Source: Croceitalea rosinachiae
GTDB lineage: Bacteria > Bacteroidota > Bacteroidia > Flavobacteriales > Flavobacteriaceae
Length of the DNA: 64,000 nucleotides
Reading direction: 5' to 3'
NCBI RefSeq assembly: GCF_031846445.1
Contig: NZ_JAVRHR010000002.1
Span: 496,001-560,000, forward strand
Below are positions 42,237 through 51,648 of the stretch, piece by piece. The notes beneath the pieces are model-generated. The model was not told the origin of the DNA. It saw only the letters and a program-made list of their open reading frames with translations, and did no database searches. How positions within the stretch are numbered: the stretch's first letter is position 1; every line of letters starts with the position of its first letter. A program made the position numbers and the translations under genes.

Positions 42237-44663
42237 ATGAAGCTTTCTGCAAAGGCGATTATCACCCATTTATTAGTTCTAGGTTTTTTTGTCATTGCGT
42301 CGTTGGCCTATTTTTATCCAGTACTTCAAGGCAAAGCAATTTATCAATCAGATATTGCGCAGTATAAGGGGATGGCCAAAGAGCGTAATGATTATAAAGA
42401 AACCACAGGAATTGAATCGTATTGGACGAATGGTGCTTTTGGTGGTATGCCTACCTATCAATTAGGAGCGAATTATCCACATGATTACGTAAAGAAGCTA
42501 GATCGTTTGATTCGATTTTTACCAAGACCCGCAGATTATCTTTTCCTTTATTTTATAGGATTTTATATACTCATGCTTTGTATGAAAGTTGATTATCGAC
42601 TGGCCATACTGGGCGCATTAGGCTTCGGTTTTTCAACCTATTTAATAATTATTCTCGGGGTTGGTCACAATGCCAAGGCTCATGCTCTAGCTTATTTACC
42701 AATGGTATTAGGTGGAATTATTCTAGTTTTTCGAAAAAAATATCTTTTGGGCTTTCTACTCACCGCAATCTCGATGGCCTTGGAGATAAGTGCAAATCAT
42801 TATCAAATGACCTATTATTTTATGTTATTGGTATTGATTTTGGGCATAGTATACCTGATTTATGCAATTAGGAATAAGGAGCTGAAACATTATTTTGGCT
42901 CTGTAGGGTTGTTATTGGTTGCAGTTATACTTTCCATAGCAACAAACGCAACAGGACTCATGGCCACAAAAGAATATGCCGATTGGAGTACTCGTGGAAA
43001 ATCAGAATTGACCATAGATTCTGATGGTACGCCAAAGGAAATCGGAAATGGATTGGATAAGGAATATATCACCCAATACAGTTATGGGATTGTTGAATCT
43101 TTAGACTTATTTGTACCACGTTTTTTTGGTGGTTCAGGCAAAGAGGATTTAGGAAAGGATTCTAAAGTATATCAATATTTTATAGATCAAGGTGTACCAC
43201 CTTCGCAAGCAATTGATATTTCTGGCTTATATCTGTATTGGGGGAAACAACCCATTGTAGCTGGGCCTGCATATTTAGGTGCAGTAATTTTCTTTTTGTT
43301 TATACTCTCCTTGTTTTTGGTCAAGGGAAAGAAAAAATGGTGGTTATTAAGTGGGGTTATACTTTCATTATTGCTTTCATGGGGAAAGAACTTCCCCATA
43401 CTAACCAATTTTATGATTGATTATTTTCCACTTTACAATAAATTCAGGGCAGTATCCTCCATTCAAGTTGTTTTGGAGCTTTGTGTACCCATTTTAGCAA
43501 TTTTAGGATTAAAGGAAGTCTTTAGAAAATCTATTGATCAAAAAGTAAAACTAAATGCCTTAAAACTTAGTGTTTTTGTGACTGCAGGTTTGGCTATTGC
43601 AATTTTCTTAATGAAAGGTTTCTTTGATTTTGAAGGGGCGACTGATGAACGATTTAGAGGGTATTTTGGTGATGCTGCTCTAGAGATTCTTCGAAGTGAT
43701 CGTGAAGCGGTTTATGTCAGTGACACCTTAAGGTCCTTAATTTATGTTCTGCTCTGCGCTGGTGCGCTATTTTTAGTTTTGAAAGAGAAAGTAAAGAAAA
43801 ACTTGGCATTCATTTTAATAGGACTTTTATTGGTCATTGATTTGGTGGGTGTGAATCTAAGATATGTGAATGGTGATGATTTTGTTCGTCAGCGAGCTGT
43901 GGAGCAGCCTTTTCAGCCTACGGCTGTAGATCAAGAAATATTAAGGGACCAATCTGTGTATCGCGTTTTTGACCCGCAAGAGGGTCTAAATGGTTCTAGG
44001 GTATCGTATTTTCATAAGTCCTTAGGGGGCTATCATGCGGCCAAACCACGAAAGATGCAAGATTTGGTTGAGTTTCACCTTTACAAGAACAATCTTCAAG
44101 TATTGAATATGCTCAATGTAAAATATATCGTTCAGCAAGATGAAGAAGGAAAAAGTTTTCCAGGTTTGAACGAAGATGCCAATGGCAATGCTTGGTTTGT
44201 ACAAAACCTTACCCCAGTAAATAATGCTGACGAAGAAATCAAAGCATTGGACACTTTGAACACCAAAACGGATGCAGTTATTAATAGGCAAAAGTTTCCG
44301 ACTTTAACCAATTTGTCATACGATTTAGATTCTTTGGCCACTATTCAGTTAGTAGATTACCGTCCAAATTATTTGAAGTATATAGCTGCTAATAAATATG
44401 CTGGTTTTGCTGTATTTTCAGAAATGCATTACCCAAACGGCTGGACAGTCACTATCGATGGAATAGAAAAGTCACATATCAATGTAAATTATGCTCTAAG
44501 AGGAATGCAAGTTCCAGCTGGCGAACATGAGATTGTTTTTTCTTTTGAACCTGAAGTGGTTCAAACGGGGAGTACAATCGCGCTGGCAAGCAATATTTTA
44601 TTGGGATTACTGTTCTTGGCAGGAATAGCCTTTACCTTTCGAAAACCTAAGAAAAAGGACTAA
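42237..44663 (+). CDS. YfhO family membrane protein (GT-C-like)
   Basis: An 808-residue integral membrane protein with about 12-14 helices, one after residue 10 and a run between 90 and 530, and a large soluble C-terminal domain before a last helix near the end (ALASNILLGLLFLAGIAFTF). The early motif (YQSDIAQYKGMAKERNDYKE) supplies acidic residues in the first external loop, as in GT-C glycosyltransferases. YfhO relatives in Gram-positives glycosylate lipoteichoic acid. Together with the next two genes it suggests a surface glycan assembly role. Its TAA overlaps the next ATG by one base. Confidence 0.82.
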   Translation: MKLSAKAIITHLLVLGFFVIASLAYFYPVLQGKAIYQSDIAQYKGMAKERNDYKETTGIESYWTNGAFGGMPTYQLGANYPHDYVKKLDRLIRFLPRPADYLFLYFIGFYILMLCMKVDYRLAILGALGFGFSTYLIIILGVGHNAKAHALAYLPMVLGGIILVFRKKYLLGFLLTAISMALEISANHYQMTYYFMLLVLILGIVYLIYAIRNKELKHYFGSVGLLLVAVILSIATNATGLMATKEYADWSTRGKSELTIDSDGTPKEIGNGLDKEYITQYSYGIVESLDLFVPRFFGGSGKEDLGKDSKVYQYFIDQGVPPSQAIDISGLYLYWGKQPIVAGPAYLGAVIFFLFILSLFLVKGKKKWWLLSGVILSLLLSWGKNFPILTNFMIDYFPLYNKFRAVSSIQVVLELCVPILAILGLKEVFRKSIDQKVKLNALKLSVFVTAGLAIAIFLMKGFFDFEGATDERFRGYFGDAALEILRSDREAVYVSDTLRSLIYVLLCAGALFLVLKEKVKKNLAFILIGLLLVIDLVGVNLRYVNGDDFVRQRAVEQPFQPTAVDQEILRDQSVYRVFDPQEGLNGSRVSYFHKSLGGYHAAKPRKMQDLVEFHLYKNNLQVLNMLNVKYIVQQDEEGKSFPGLNEDANGNAWFVQNLTPVNNADEEIKALDTLNTKTDAVINRQKFPTLTNLSYDLDSLATIQLVDYRPNYLKYIAANKYAGFAVFSEMHYPNGWTVTIDGIEKSHINVNYALRGMQVPAGEHEIVFSFEPEVVQTGSTIALASNILLGLLFLAGIAFTFRKPKKKD

Positions 44664-45949
44664 TGCGAAAGGTACTCATTGTTTGCTATTATTGGCCACC
44701 TGCGGGCGGTCCTGGTGTGCAACGATGGTTAAAGTTTGTAAAGTACTTACCTGAATTTGATATTGAGCCTATTGTTTTTGTTCCTGAAAACCCAAACTAT
44801 CCTATTCTTGATAAATCATTGGAAGAAGAAATTTCTGGTCATATTCGGGTGATCAAACAACGCATATTTGAGCCCTATGGATTAGCCTCATTTTTTTCAA
44901 GAAAAAAAACTAAGCGAATCAGTTCAGGTATCATTCAAAAACATCAAAAACAGTCGCTCTTGGAACGAGGCCTGCTTTGGATTAGAGGCAATTTTTTTAT
45001 TCCTGACGCCCGTAAGTATTGGGTTAAACCATCAGTTAACGCAATCTCAAAATTGGTTACTGAAGAAAAGATTCAAACTATTATAACTACTGGACCACCA
45101 CATAGTGTTCACTTAATTGGATTGCAACTAAAGGTTAAATTTGACTTACAATGGATAGCTGATTTTAGAGACCCGTGGACTTCCATAGGCTATCATAAAA
45201 AGTTAAAACTGACTAAAGCCTCAAGACAAAAGCACAAGTTTTTAGAAAAGCAAGTTTTAAATAGTGCCGATCAAGTAGTTGTAACAAGTAATACAACGAG
45301 AACAGAATTTGAAAAATTGACTTCAAAGCCCGTTGAGGTAATTACGAATGGTTTTGATGGTGACAAAATTTCTACCAAACTAGATGAAAAATTTACTATT
45401 TCGCATATAGGTTCGCTCCTTACAGATAGAAATCCAACAGTTTTATGGCAAGTTCTGCAAGAGTTATGTGATGAGAATTCAGATTTCAAGAAAAAGTTGG
45501 CTATCCAATTAATTGGTGTGGTAGGAGATGGGGTCAAAGAATCTTTGACTAAGCACCAGTTAGCGAATCATTTTACCGATTTGGGGTATGTTTCGCACTC
45601 CGAAATTTTGACTTTTCAAGCTAAGTCCCAAGTATTGTTGCTACTCGAAATTGATTCAGAAGAAACTAAAGGGATTATTCCTGGTAAGCTTTTTGAGTAT
45701 TTAAACGCTCGCAGACCTATATTGGCATTGGGACCTAAAAATTGGGAAGCTAGTTCGATGGTGGACAAAACCAAATCAGGGTCGACCTTCACTATGGATG
45801 ACAAATCTGACTTAAAAAATGTACTTTTAGAGTGGTTCGAGGCTTTTCAAAAAGGAGAGCTATTTTCTAACGCTATTGGAATTGAAAAATACAGTCGTCG
45901 TGAACTGACGAAAAAATTAGCCAACGCCATCACATGGGAATCGTCTTAA
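44663..45949 (+). CDS. Glycosyltransferase, GT4-like
   Basis: A 428-residue GT-B glycosyltransferase. The glycine-rich acceptor-domain loop is WPPAGGPGVQRWLKF (residues 11-25), and the C-terminal donor domain carries EIDSEETKGIIPGKLFEYL, with the second Glu of the EX7E pair. No membrane helices, so cytoplasmic or peripheral. It overlaps yfhO by one base and the flippase gene by 16, so all three are translated together. Donor sugar unknown. Confidence 0.85.
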   Translation: MRKVLIVCYYWPPAGGPGVQRWLKFVKYLPEFDIEPIVFVPENPNYPILDKSLEEEISGHIRVIKQRIFEPYGLASFFSRKKTKRISSGIIQKHQKQSLLERGLLWIRGNFFIPDARKYWVKPSVNAISKLVTEEKIQTIITTGPPHSVHLIGLQLKVKFDLQWIADFRDPWTSIGYHKKLKLTKASRQKHKFLEKQVLNSADQVVVTSNTTRTEFEKLTSKPVEVITNGFDGDKISTKLDEKFTISHIGSLLTDRNPTVLWQVLQELCDENSDFKKKLAIQLIGVVGDGVKESLTKHQLANHFTDLGYVSHSEILTFQAKSQVLLLLEIDSEETKGIIPGKLFEYLNARRPILALGPKNWEASSMVDKTKSGSTFTMDDKSDLKNVLLEWFEAFQKGELFSNAIGIEKYSRRELTKKLANAITWESS

Positions 45950-47391
45950 AACAGTCTTTTCAAAACACTATCATCACTTTTATTGGTTTTACTTTTGGCG
46001 CTGTAAATACACTTTTTCTTTATACGAACATTTTACAGCCTGAGTATTATGGACTGGTTACCTTCATTTTAGCAACAGGTGCTATTCTGATGCCCCTCTT
46101 TGCATTTGGTGCACACAATACACTTGTTAAATTCTACAGTGCCCAAGAGGAGGGTTCAAAAAATGCCTTTTTAACGCTAGTTATAGTATCACCATTATTG
46201 GTTTTGATTCCTGCTGTTGGTATCACATGGGCTTTTTATGATGACATAGCTGCTTTTCTTTCACAAAAGAATGCTATAGTAACCGATTATGTTTGGTATT
46301 TTTTTCTGGTAGGCTTGGCCATGGCCTATTTTGAGGTCTTTTTTGCTTGGAGTAAAGTGCATTTGAAATCCGTATTCGGTAACTTTATGAAAGAGGTTTT
46401 TGCCCGATTATGTATTACAGTTTTGCTGATTTTACTCTATTTTGATAGCATCTCATTGGCTTTCTTTTTTAAGGCATTGGTTGCGGTTTACCTTCTGCGA
46501 ACAATACTAATGAAACTCTATGCCTTTAGCCTTCGAAGGCCAAAGCTAAACTTCAGCTTTCCCAAAGAATCCAAAGTTATTTTACAATATGGTATGCTCA
46601 TGGTGTTGGGTGGTTCGGTTGCCCTTATTTTAATGGAGATAGATAAATTTATGATCAATCAGTTTATTTCTATTGAAAACGTTGCATATTATGGGGTGGC
46701 CGTCTACATAGCCACTGTGATAAGTGTTCCGAATCGCGCGATGAACCAGATTACCTACCCTATGACTGCGGAGTACTTAAATCAAGGCAATCTTTTTGAG
46801 CTAGAAAACCTTTATAAGAAGACATCGTTGACTTCATTAATTGCGTCTGGGCTATTGTTCATTTTAATTATTGTGAACATCGACGATTTATATCTGATGA
46901 TTCCGGAGGCGTATAGAGATGGTTTTACCATTGTTTTTATAATAGGAATGGTCAAAGTTTTTGATTCCTTTTTAGGCAATATTAATGCTGTTTTGTATTA
47001 CTCTAAATATTATAAAACCGTACTGTTGTTTGGAATATGCTTTGCGTTGACAACTATTTTGTTAAACCTTTGGTTGATTCCCTTATTAGGGATTGAAGGT
47101 GCAGCCTTAGCTAGTTTTATTGCCATATTTTTATTCAATAGCATAAAAATGATTTTTGTAAAACTAAAATTCGGGATGCTACCTTATTCCAATTCAACAT
47201 TAAAGGTATTTGGCTTACTATTACTATTGGGTTTCTTATTTAGTTATTTGACTTTGAGTTTACATCCTTTATTGAGTATTGCACTAAAGTCAATATTTGT
47301 CCTACTGATTTATTTGGGGGTACTCCATAGATTTCAGATTTCAGAAGACGTTTCCATATTGATTGCAAAGCTTTTAAGAAGAACTAAATAA
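45934..47391 (+). CDS. Oligosaccharide/polysaccharide flippase (Wzx-like, MATE/MOP superfamily)
   Basis: A 485-residue protein with about 14 predicted membrane helices, opening with a helix that starts FQNTIITFIGFTFGAVNTLF and the conserved LQPEYYGLVTF segment typical of Wzx-type flippases. It probably turns a lipid-linked glycan across the inner membrane. With the overlapping glycosyltransferase and YfhO genes it forms a compact glycan assembly operon, though no polymerase or ligase is present in the window. Confidence 0.85.
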   Translation: MGIVLKQSFQNTIITFIGFTFGAVNTLFLYTNILQPEYYGLVTFILATGAILMPLFAFGAHNTLVKFYSAQEEGSKNAFLTLVIVSPLLVLIPAVGITWAFYDDIAAFLSQKNAIVTDYVWYFFLVGLAMAYFEVFFAWSKVHLKSVFGNFMKEVFARLCITVLLILLYFDSISLAFFFKALVAVYLLRTILMKLYAFSLRRPKLNFSFPKESKVILQYGMLMVLGGSVALILMEIDKFMINQFISIENVAYYGVAVYIATVISVPNRAMNQITYPMTAEYLNQGNLFELENLYKKTSLTSLIASGLLFILIIVNIDDLYLMIPEAYRDGFTIVFIIGMVKVFDSFLGNINAVLYYSKYYKTVLLFGICFALTTILLNLWLIPLLGIEGAALASFIAIFLFNSIKMIFVKLKFGMLPYSNSTLKVFGLLLLLGFLFSYLTLSLHPLLSIALKSIFVLLIYLGVLHRFQISEDVSILIAKLLRRTK

Positions 47392-47474
47392 GTTCAGTTT
47401 TCGAAGTAATGTTTGATTTTTTGATGACTAGCCGTCATATAGGTGATTAATTAGAATAGAAGTTATTTTTTGAA

Positions 47475-48521
47475 ATGGAAAGTGAAATTCTACAACAAAT
47501 AGAAATCTTACTTGGTTCCATAGGGGTAATTCTGGGTATCTTTTTTGCTGTTTACTTACTTATAAATTGCAAAAGGTTACCAAAGGCAAACCTTTTTTTG
47601 GCCATTTACTTATTGACATTTAGTTTAAGAATAGGAAAATCTGTCTTCCATTATTTCTATACAATAGATGGACAGATCCGTAATTTTTTCTTGACCATAT
47701 TATTTTGTGTAGGACCTTCCATTTGGTTGTATGTAAAATATACTATTAAATACAAGGCTTTATTAAAAAAAGTGGATTACCTGCACTATGCCATTTTTTT
47801 GGTATTGTTGCCTATTTGTTGGTTTATTCCTAATAATGGACCAGAAAACTATTCATTAATTTTTGCCCTATTTTATAATTCTATTACCATACACATATTT
47901 ATTTATTGCTTTTTTAGCATGGTATGGTTCATTAGAAATAGGTCTTTAGAACGTTCAAAACATCATAAAGTTAAGCAGGTTTGGTTGAGTTATTTCTTAG
48001 GCTCAAACTTGTTGTTTGTATTATTTTACTTTTTGATTTCTGAAGGTATTTTTCCGTTTTATATTGGATTGTCGTTTTTCTTTTCTGCACTTATAATTTT
48101 CTATTCCCTTCGCGCGCTGAATAACCCAATCTTATTCAGAGTTCAAGTTGAAAAATATGAAAAATCAACTTTGGGTTCTAAAGAAGCCATGCAAATAGTA
48201 CAGTTAATTAGATACCAGTTTTCAAAAAGACGATTGTATTTGAACCCTGAACTTTCATTGGCACTTTTGAGTGAAGAGGTTAATGTGTCTGCAAAAGAAC
48301 TTTCCCAAGCCATCAATCAAATTGAAAAAGTAAACTATTCTCAATTCATTTTAGAATATCGAATAGAGGAAGCCAAAAGACTTCTAAAATCAGAATCTCA
48401 TCATAATTTGACTATTGCAAGTATAGCATATGATTCAGGGTTTAATAGTATCTCCTCATTTAATACTGCTTTTAAAAAAATTACGGGGCTGACTCCTTTA
48501 GCTTTTCAGAAAAATAAATAA
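47475..48521 (+). CDS. AraC family regulator with N-terminal membrane domain
   Basis: A 348-residue protein: seven or so membrane helices (about residues 10-215) followed by an AraC-type double helix-turn-helix (about 240-345; LALLSEEVNVSAKELSQAIN and TIASIAYDSGFNSISSFNTAFKKITGLTP). This design, common in Bacteroidota, suggests direct membrane sensing and DNA binding in one chain. It lies 95 bases ahead of the secreted Nudix-like gene on the same strand, a likely target. Ligand unknown. Confidence 0.85.
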   Translation: MESEILQQIEILLGSIGVILGIFFAVYLLINCKRLPKANLFLAIYLLTFSLRIGKSVFHYFYTIDGQIRNFFLTILFCVGPSIWLYVKYTIKYKALLKKVDYLHYAIFLVLLPICWFIPNNGPENYSLIFALFYNSITIHIFIYCFFSMVWFIRNRSLERSKHHKVKQVWLSYFLGSNLLFVLFYFLISEGIFPFYIGLSFFFSALIIFYSLRALNNPILFRVQVEKYEKSTLGSKEAMQIVQLIRYQFSKRRLYLNPELSLALLSEEVNVSAKELSQAINQIEKVNYSQFILEYRIEEAKRLLKSESHHNLTIASIAYDSGFNSISSFNTAFKKITGLTPLAFQKNK

Positions 48522-48616
48522 TAACTCCTTTAATTTCATTTTTAGTTTTTCAGATTCATGAATTTGATAGAAAGTACAATGTGATTATTTCAAATTTGAG
48601 CAAACAAAAAAACAAA

Positions 48617-49201
48617 ATGATGAAAACAAGAATTTTTTATTTTTTATTGGTGTTGGTTGTTTTTACCAACAAAAATTTTGCTCAGACCATAGCTGGGAAT
48701 ACAGATAAAGACGAAAACATACATCGAGATCCAACGCACAATTTTACCATGCAACGCTTAATCATTATTAATGATAAAAATGAAATGCTGATGGCTCGTG
48801 AAGACTATGTTTGGGCACCGCCTTCTGTTAGCTACTCCAAACGTGAGTTCTTAAAAGAAAGTATGGAAAATCTAGCTGAAGATTATGGTATTAAAATAAC
48901 CGATTTAAAGCTGCACGGATATTTTAGTTATAAATACGAATACCATCCATTTGCAACATTGCGCAGTTATTTTGTAGCCCAATATGTTAGTGGTGAACTC
49001 AAAGCGCCGAATTGGATGGACGAAGTCAAATGGATGCCGATATCAGAGGCAATAGATAATAATACCGTTACATCGATTAAACAGATTACTAAACAAATTA
49101 TGGAATATCCAGATACCGTTTGGGGCGGTTCTTTTATGATTAGTAGAAACGAAGAAGGGCATCCGACGAAACAGGTTGAAAAATTTTATCCTCTTTTTTG
49201 A
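48617..49201 (+). CDS. Secreted Nudix-like protein with degenerate Nudix box
   Basis: A 194-residue protein from the ATG at 48617 (GTG at 48581 would add 12 residues ahead of the signal peptide). The signal peptide ends NKNFAQ, so it is exported, which is unusual because Nudix hydrolases are normally cytoplasmic. The fold is suggested by MQRLIIINDKNEMLMAREDY, VWAPPSVSYSKREFLKE and YFSYKYEYHPFATLRSYFVA. The box GX5EX7REUXEEXGU is degenerate: Gly to Ser, the first Glu to Arg and RE to EN, leaving only the final acidic pair. It is probably not a standard hydrolase. The fold is inferred, so a different function is possible. Confidence 0.6.
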   Translation: MMKTRIFYFLLVLVVFTNKNFAQTIAGNTDKDENIHRDPTHNFTMQRLIIINDKNEMLMAREDYVWAPPSVSYSKREFLKESMENLAEDYGIKITDLKLHGYFSYKYEYHPFATLRSYFVAQYVSGELKAPNWMDEVKWMPISEAIDNNTVTSIKQITKQIMEYPDTVWGGSFMISRNEEGHPTKQVEKFYPLF

Positions 49202-49211
49202 TTAAATAAAA

Positions 49212-49242
49212 ACCCCGTAGCGGATAAATCCAACTACGGGGT
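49212..49242 (-). terminator. Intrinsic terminator for the Arg-rich protein gene
   Basis: Stem ACCCCGTAG / CTACGGGGT with a 13-base loop; on the minus strand it is followed by TTTTTATTT. It therefore ends the leftward transcript, although it lies next to the stop codon of the rightward gene. Confidence 0.8.
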
Positions 49243-49274
49243 AACAACTAACCAACCTAAAAACTTCCTTTGGT

Positions 49275-49304
49275 ACCCTACGCGTTAATGTAGGGTCTAT
49301 TTTT
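49275..49304 (+). terminator. Intrinsic terminator for the Nudix-like gene
   Basis: Stem ACCCTAC / GTAGGGT with an 8-base loop (GCGTTAAT) followed by CTATTTTTA on the plus strand. It reaches to the stop codon of the convergent gene. Confidence 0.65.
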
Positions 49305-50490
49305 ACTGTCTTCTAGAACTTCTTGTTGTTCTTGAAGTGGCTGAACTACTTCTGTTGTTTGAAGTACTTCTGCTTACTGTTCTTCTTTGAGGTGTACTTC
49401 TCTGTACACTTTTCGTTCTATTTTGAGAACTTCTGTTGCTAGCAACACTTCGGCTCTGCGGCTTTTTATAAGTAGTACTTGTTCTACTTACCGTTCGCTT
49501 TTGAGGTGTTCTGGTTACTTCCCTTTTGGTGACCGTAGTACTTCTTGGAGTACGGGTTACACTTCTTTGGGTAACACTGTTCCCTCTATTTGAGCGTGTT
49601 GCAACAGAGTTTTTTCTAGTTGAACGAGATGCTACGGTATTGCTTCTTCGAGCATTGTTATTCCTAACCGTAGTGCTTCTGTTGTTCGAGGTTCTGCCAA
49701 CATTTGAATTTCTTCGCACATTGTTATTGTTTCTACCAACGTTTCTAGAAGCTACAGCTCTATCATTTCTTAGGGTAGTATTTCTTCTACCTCTATTTTC
49801 ACGGACCGCAACACGGTTATCGTTTCTATAGATGTTCGCTCTTCGCGTTCTATTGTATCTATACTCCCTACCTCGGTTAACATAGGCACGTCTTACATTA
49901 TTTCTATAAGGTCTATACCATGAGTAACGAACTGGGTTATACCATCTTCTATAAGGTGTGGTCCATACATTACAGAACCCAATTGCTGGTCTGGCAAACC
50001 ATCTAAAATGAGGTCTATAGATAAAGTTTCTGTTATAAACATTAACGAATCCGGTATAGTGACTGAATACGCCACCGTTATAAAAAACGTTCAATCCACC
50101 AACACGTCTCACCAATCCGTTTCTATACCATACATCTACACCTCCAATTTGCGAAACACGACCATAATAATCATAGAATACAGGTACGTTTTCAACTTGT
50201 ATTATGGCTCCGTAATCATCATACTGAACAAAAGGGTTATAATTGAATCCAGAATTAAATGTTAATCCAACATTACCAACTCTTGCACCAACACCAACGT
50301 TCACTTGATTATTAATAAAGAAATCAAATTCACCATCAGGATATACTGAGAAGGTTACCCCGTTTTCTGCGAAGATGAAGGAGTTACTGTTACGAAATGT
50401 ATTAACAACAACCTTATCTTCTAGCGTTTCTGCATTGGTCATGGCTGTGCCAAAAAAGACCGCTGCAATAATAAGTACTAACTTTTTCAT
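49303..50490 (-). CDS. Secreted protein with long Arg/Asn/Ser/Thr-rich tail
   Basis: A 395-residue exported protein from the ATG at 50490 (signal peptide MKKLVLIIAAVFFGTAMTNA; the frame is open 23 codons further upstream). The first half has imperfect beta repeats with Tyr/Gly pattern (VPVFYDYYGRVSQIGGVDVW, RVGGLNVFYNGGVFSHY). The second half (about 205-395) is low complexity, strongly basic and nearly free of acidic and hydrophobic residues (RSNRGNSVTQRSVTRTPRST). Databases sometimes label such flavobacterial proteins as sperm-nuclear-basic-protein-like, which describes composition only. A role in binding polyanions (DNA, sulfated glycans, LPS) is possible. Single gene with its own terminator. 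Confidence 0.7.
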   Translation of the reverse strand: MKKLVLIIAAVFFGTAMTNAETLEDKVVVNTFRNSNSFIFAENGVTFSVYPDGEFDFFINNQVNVGVGARVGNVGLTFNSGFNYNPFVQYDDYGAIIQVENVPVFYDYYGRVSQIGGVDVWYRNGLVRRVGGLNVFYNGGVFSHYTGFVNVYNRNFIYRPHFRWFARPAIGFCNVWTTPYRRWYNPVRYSWYRPYRNNVRRAYVNRGREYRYNRTRRANIYRNDNRVAVRENRGRRNTTLRNDRAVASRNVGRNNNNVRRNSNVGRTSNNRSTTVRNNNARRSNTVASRSTRKNSVATRSNRGNSVTQRSVTRTPRSTTVTKREVTRTPQKRTVSRTSTTYKKPQSRSVASNRSSQNRTKSVQRSTPQRRTVSRSTSNNRSSSATSRTTRSSRRQ

Positions 50491-50606
50491 ACTATAAGGT
50501 TTTAAGTTCTGGAAGTAACTATTTACTTTCCGATTAGTATATACCAAACAGCGTGCCAAAAAATATTTTAAATTTTAAAATATTGATATTCAATTAAATA
50601 AAAAAT

Positions 50607-50641
50607 AAAAAGCCGCTTGTGTTTTTTACAAGTGGCTTTTT
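50607..50641. terminator. Intrinsic terminator
   Basis: Stem AAAAAGCCGCTTGT / ACAAGTGGCTTTTT (one G-U pair) with loop GTTTTTT; A and T runs on both sides. It should end the leftward SnoaL lipoprotein transcript. Confidence 0.82.
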
Positions 50642-50662
50642 AACAAAAGTTCAAAAGGCAAT

Positions 50663-51559
50663 TTAGAACCCGAATTTTCCATTTTCATTCTTTCTATCGG
50701 CCTCAGGCAAAATAGTCTCAATAACATCCCAATGTTCCACAACTAACCCATCTTTAACCCTAAACAAATCGTAGTAAGACGTATGGTCACCTTTACCAAA
50801 TTTACCTTCACTGATGGTTAAAACAAAGTTGCCCTCACCCAAGATTTTATGTACCGTATCATATTCCATTACCAAACCATTCTCTGCGAAATAGTTAAGT
50901 GCTGCTCCTAAACCATCTAAACCATCGGCAACTGCTGAATTATGCTGTAGGTATTCCGTTGCACTGATATAGTTGGTTGTTTTATGACCTTCGCCATTCA
51001 TCAGAACATCAGTTACAAAGCTTTTGACCATTGCTTTGTTTTCTTCGGTCTTTTCTATATCAGTAATGGCTATTTCACCATCCAACTGTGTTCGTCCGCT
51101 CGGGTTAACTGGGGTAATAGCTGCAAGATTGTCCCAATGTTCTACAATTAATCCCTCTTCAAAGCGGAAAACATCAAAACCGACCTTGGGACCAAAGAAA
51201 TCATATTGTGTATGCAATACCACATAATCCCCATCTTCCAAGGCTCGAATTACTTTGGCTTTGAAACCGCCTTCTGGCGCATTCTTCATTACTGCACCAA
51301 AGCCTTCCAAACCATCACCAACAGCCAAATTGTGTTGAATGTATTTATTTGGATTGATGTAAGCCATGGCTTCGGGATTACCGTTCTCTAAACTTTCAAT
51401 CACGGCAATAGCCTTCTCTTTGTTTGATAATTGTATAGTGGTTTCTTGCTGTATCTCTGATTCTTGTTCTAAGGTGGTTTCATCAGATGTCTTTTTAGTT
51501 TCCTTACATCCAACAAGACTTATGCTTATAATACATAAGCTTAATAATAGCTGTTTCAT
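50663..51559 (-). CDS. Lipoprotein with two SnoaL-like (NTF2 fold) domains
   Basis: A 298-residue lipoprotein (lipobox SLVGC, Cys at residue 18). Two SnoaL-like cone domains in tandem: about 45-155 (YIQHNLAVGDGLEGFGAVM, FRFEEGLIVEHWDNL) and 175-290 (YLQHNSAVADGLDGLGAAL, FRVKDGLVVEHWDVIETI). The repeated QHN and VEHWD motifs show an internal duplication. SnoaL folds are polyketide cyclases, isomerases or non-enzymatic; an envelope-anchored duplicate has no assigned role. It lies 89 bases behind an AraC regulator gene on the same strand. Confidence 0.82.
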   Translation of the reverse strand: MKQLLLSLCIISISLVGCKETKKTSDETTLEQESEIQQETTIQLSNKEKAIAVIESLENGNPEAMAYINPNKYIQHNLAVGDGLEGFGAVMKNAPEGGFKAKVIRALEDGDYVVLHTQYDFFGPKVGFDVFRFEEGLIVEHWDNLAAITPVNPSGRTQLDGEIAITDIEKTEENKAMVKSFVTDVLMNGEGHKTTNYISATEYLQHNSAVADGLDGLGAALNYFAENGLVMEYDTVHKILGEGNFVLTISEGKFGKGDHTSYYDLFRVKDGLVVEHWDVIETILPEADRKNENGKFGF

Positions 51560-51648
51560 TAGTATATCTTTTTAGGTAAAGCAAAATTCTAAGAAACTCT
51601 GAAGACTTCAGGTATATATAAAAGGCGAAAGACTATAAAAAAGGGAAA

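Noticed and set aside
49387..50265. Plus-strand frames opposite the Arg-rich gene
   Set aside because: They arise from its repetitive codons; the minus strand has signal peptide and terminator.
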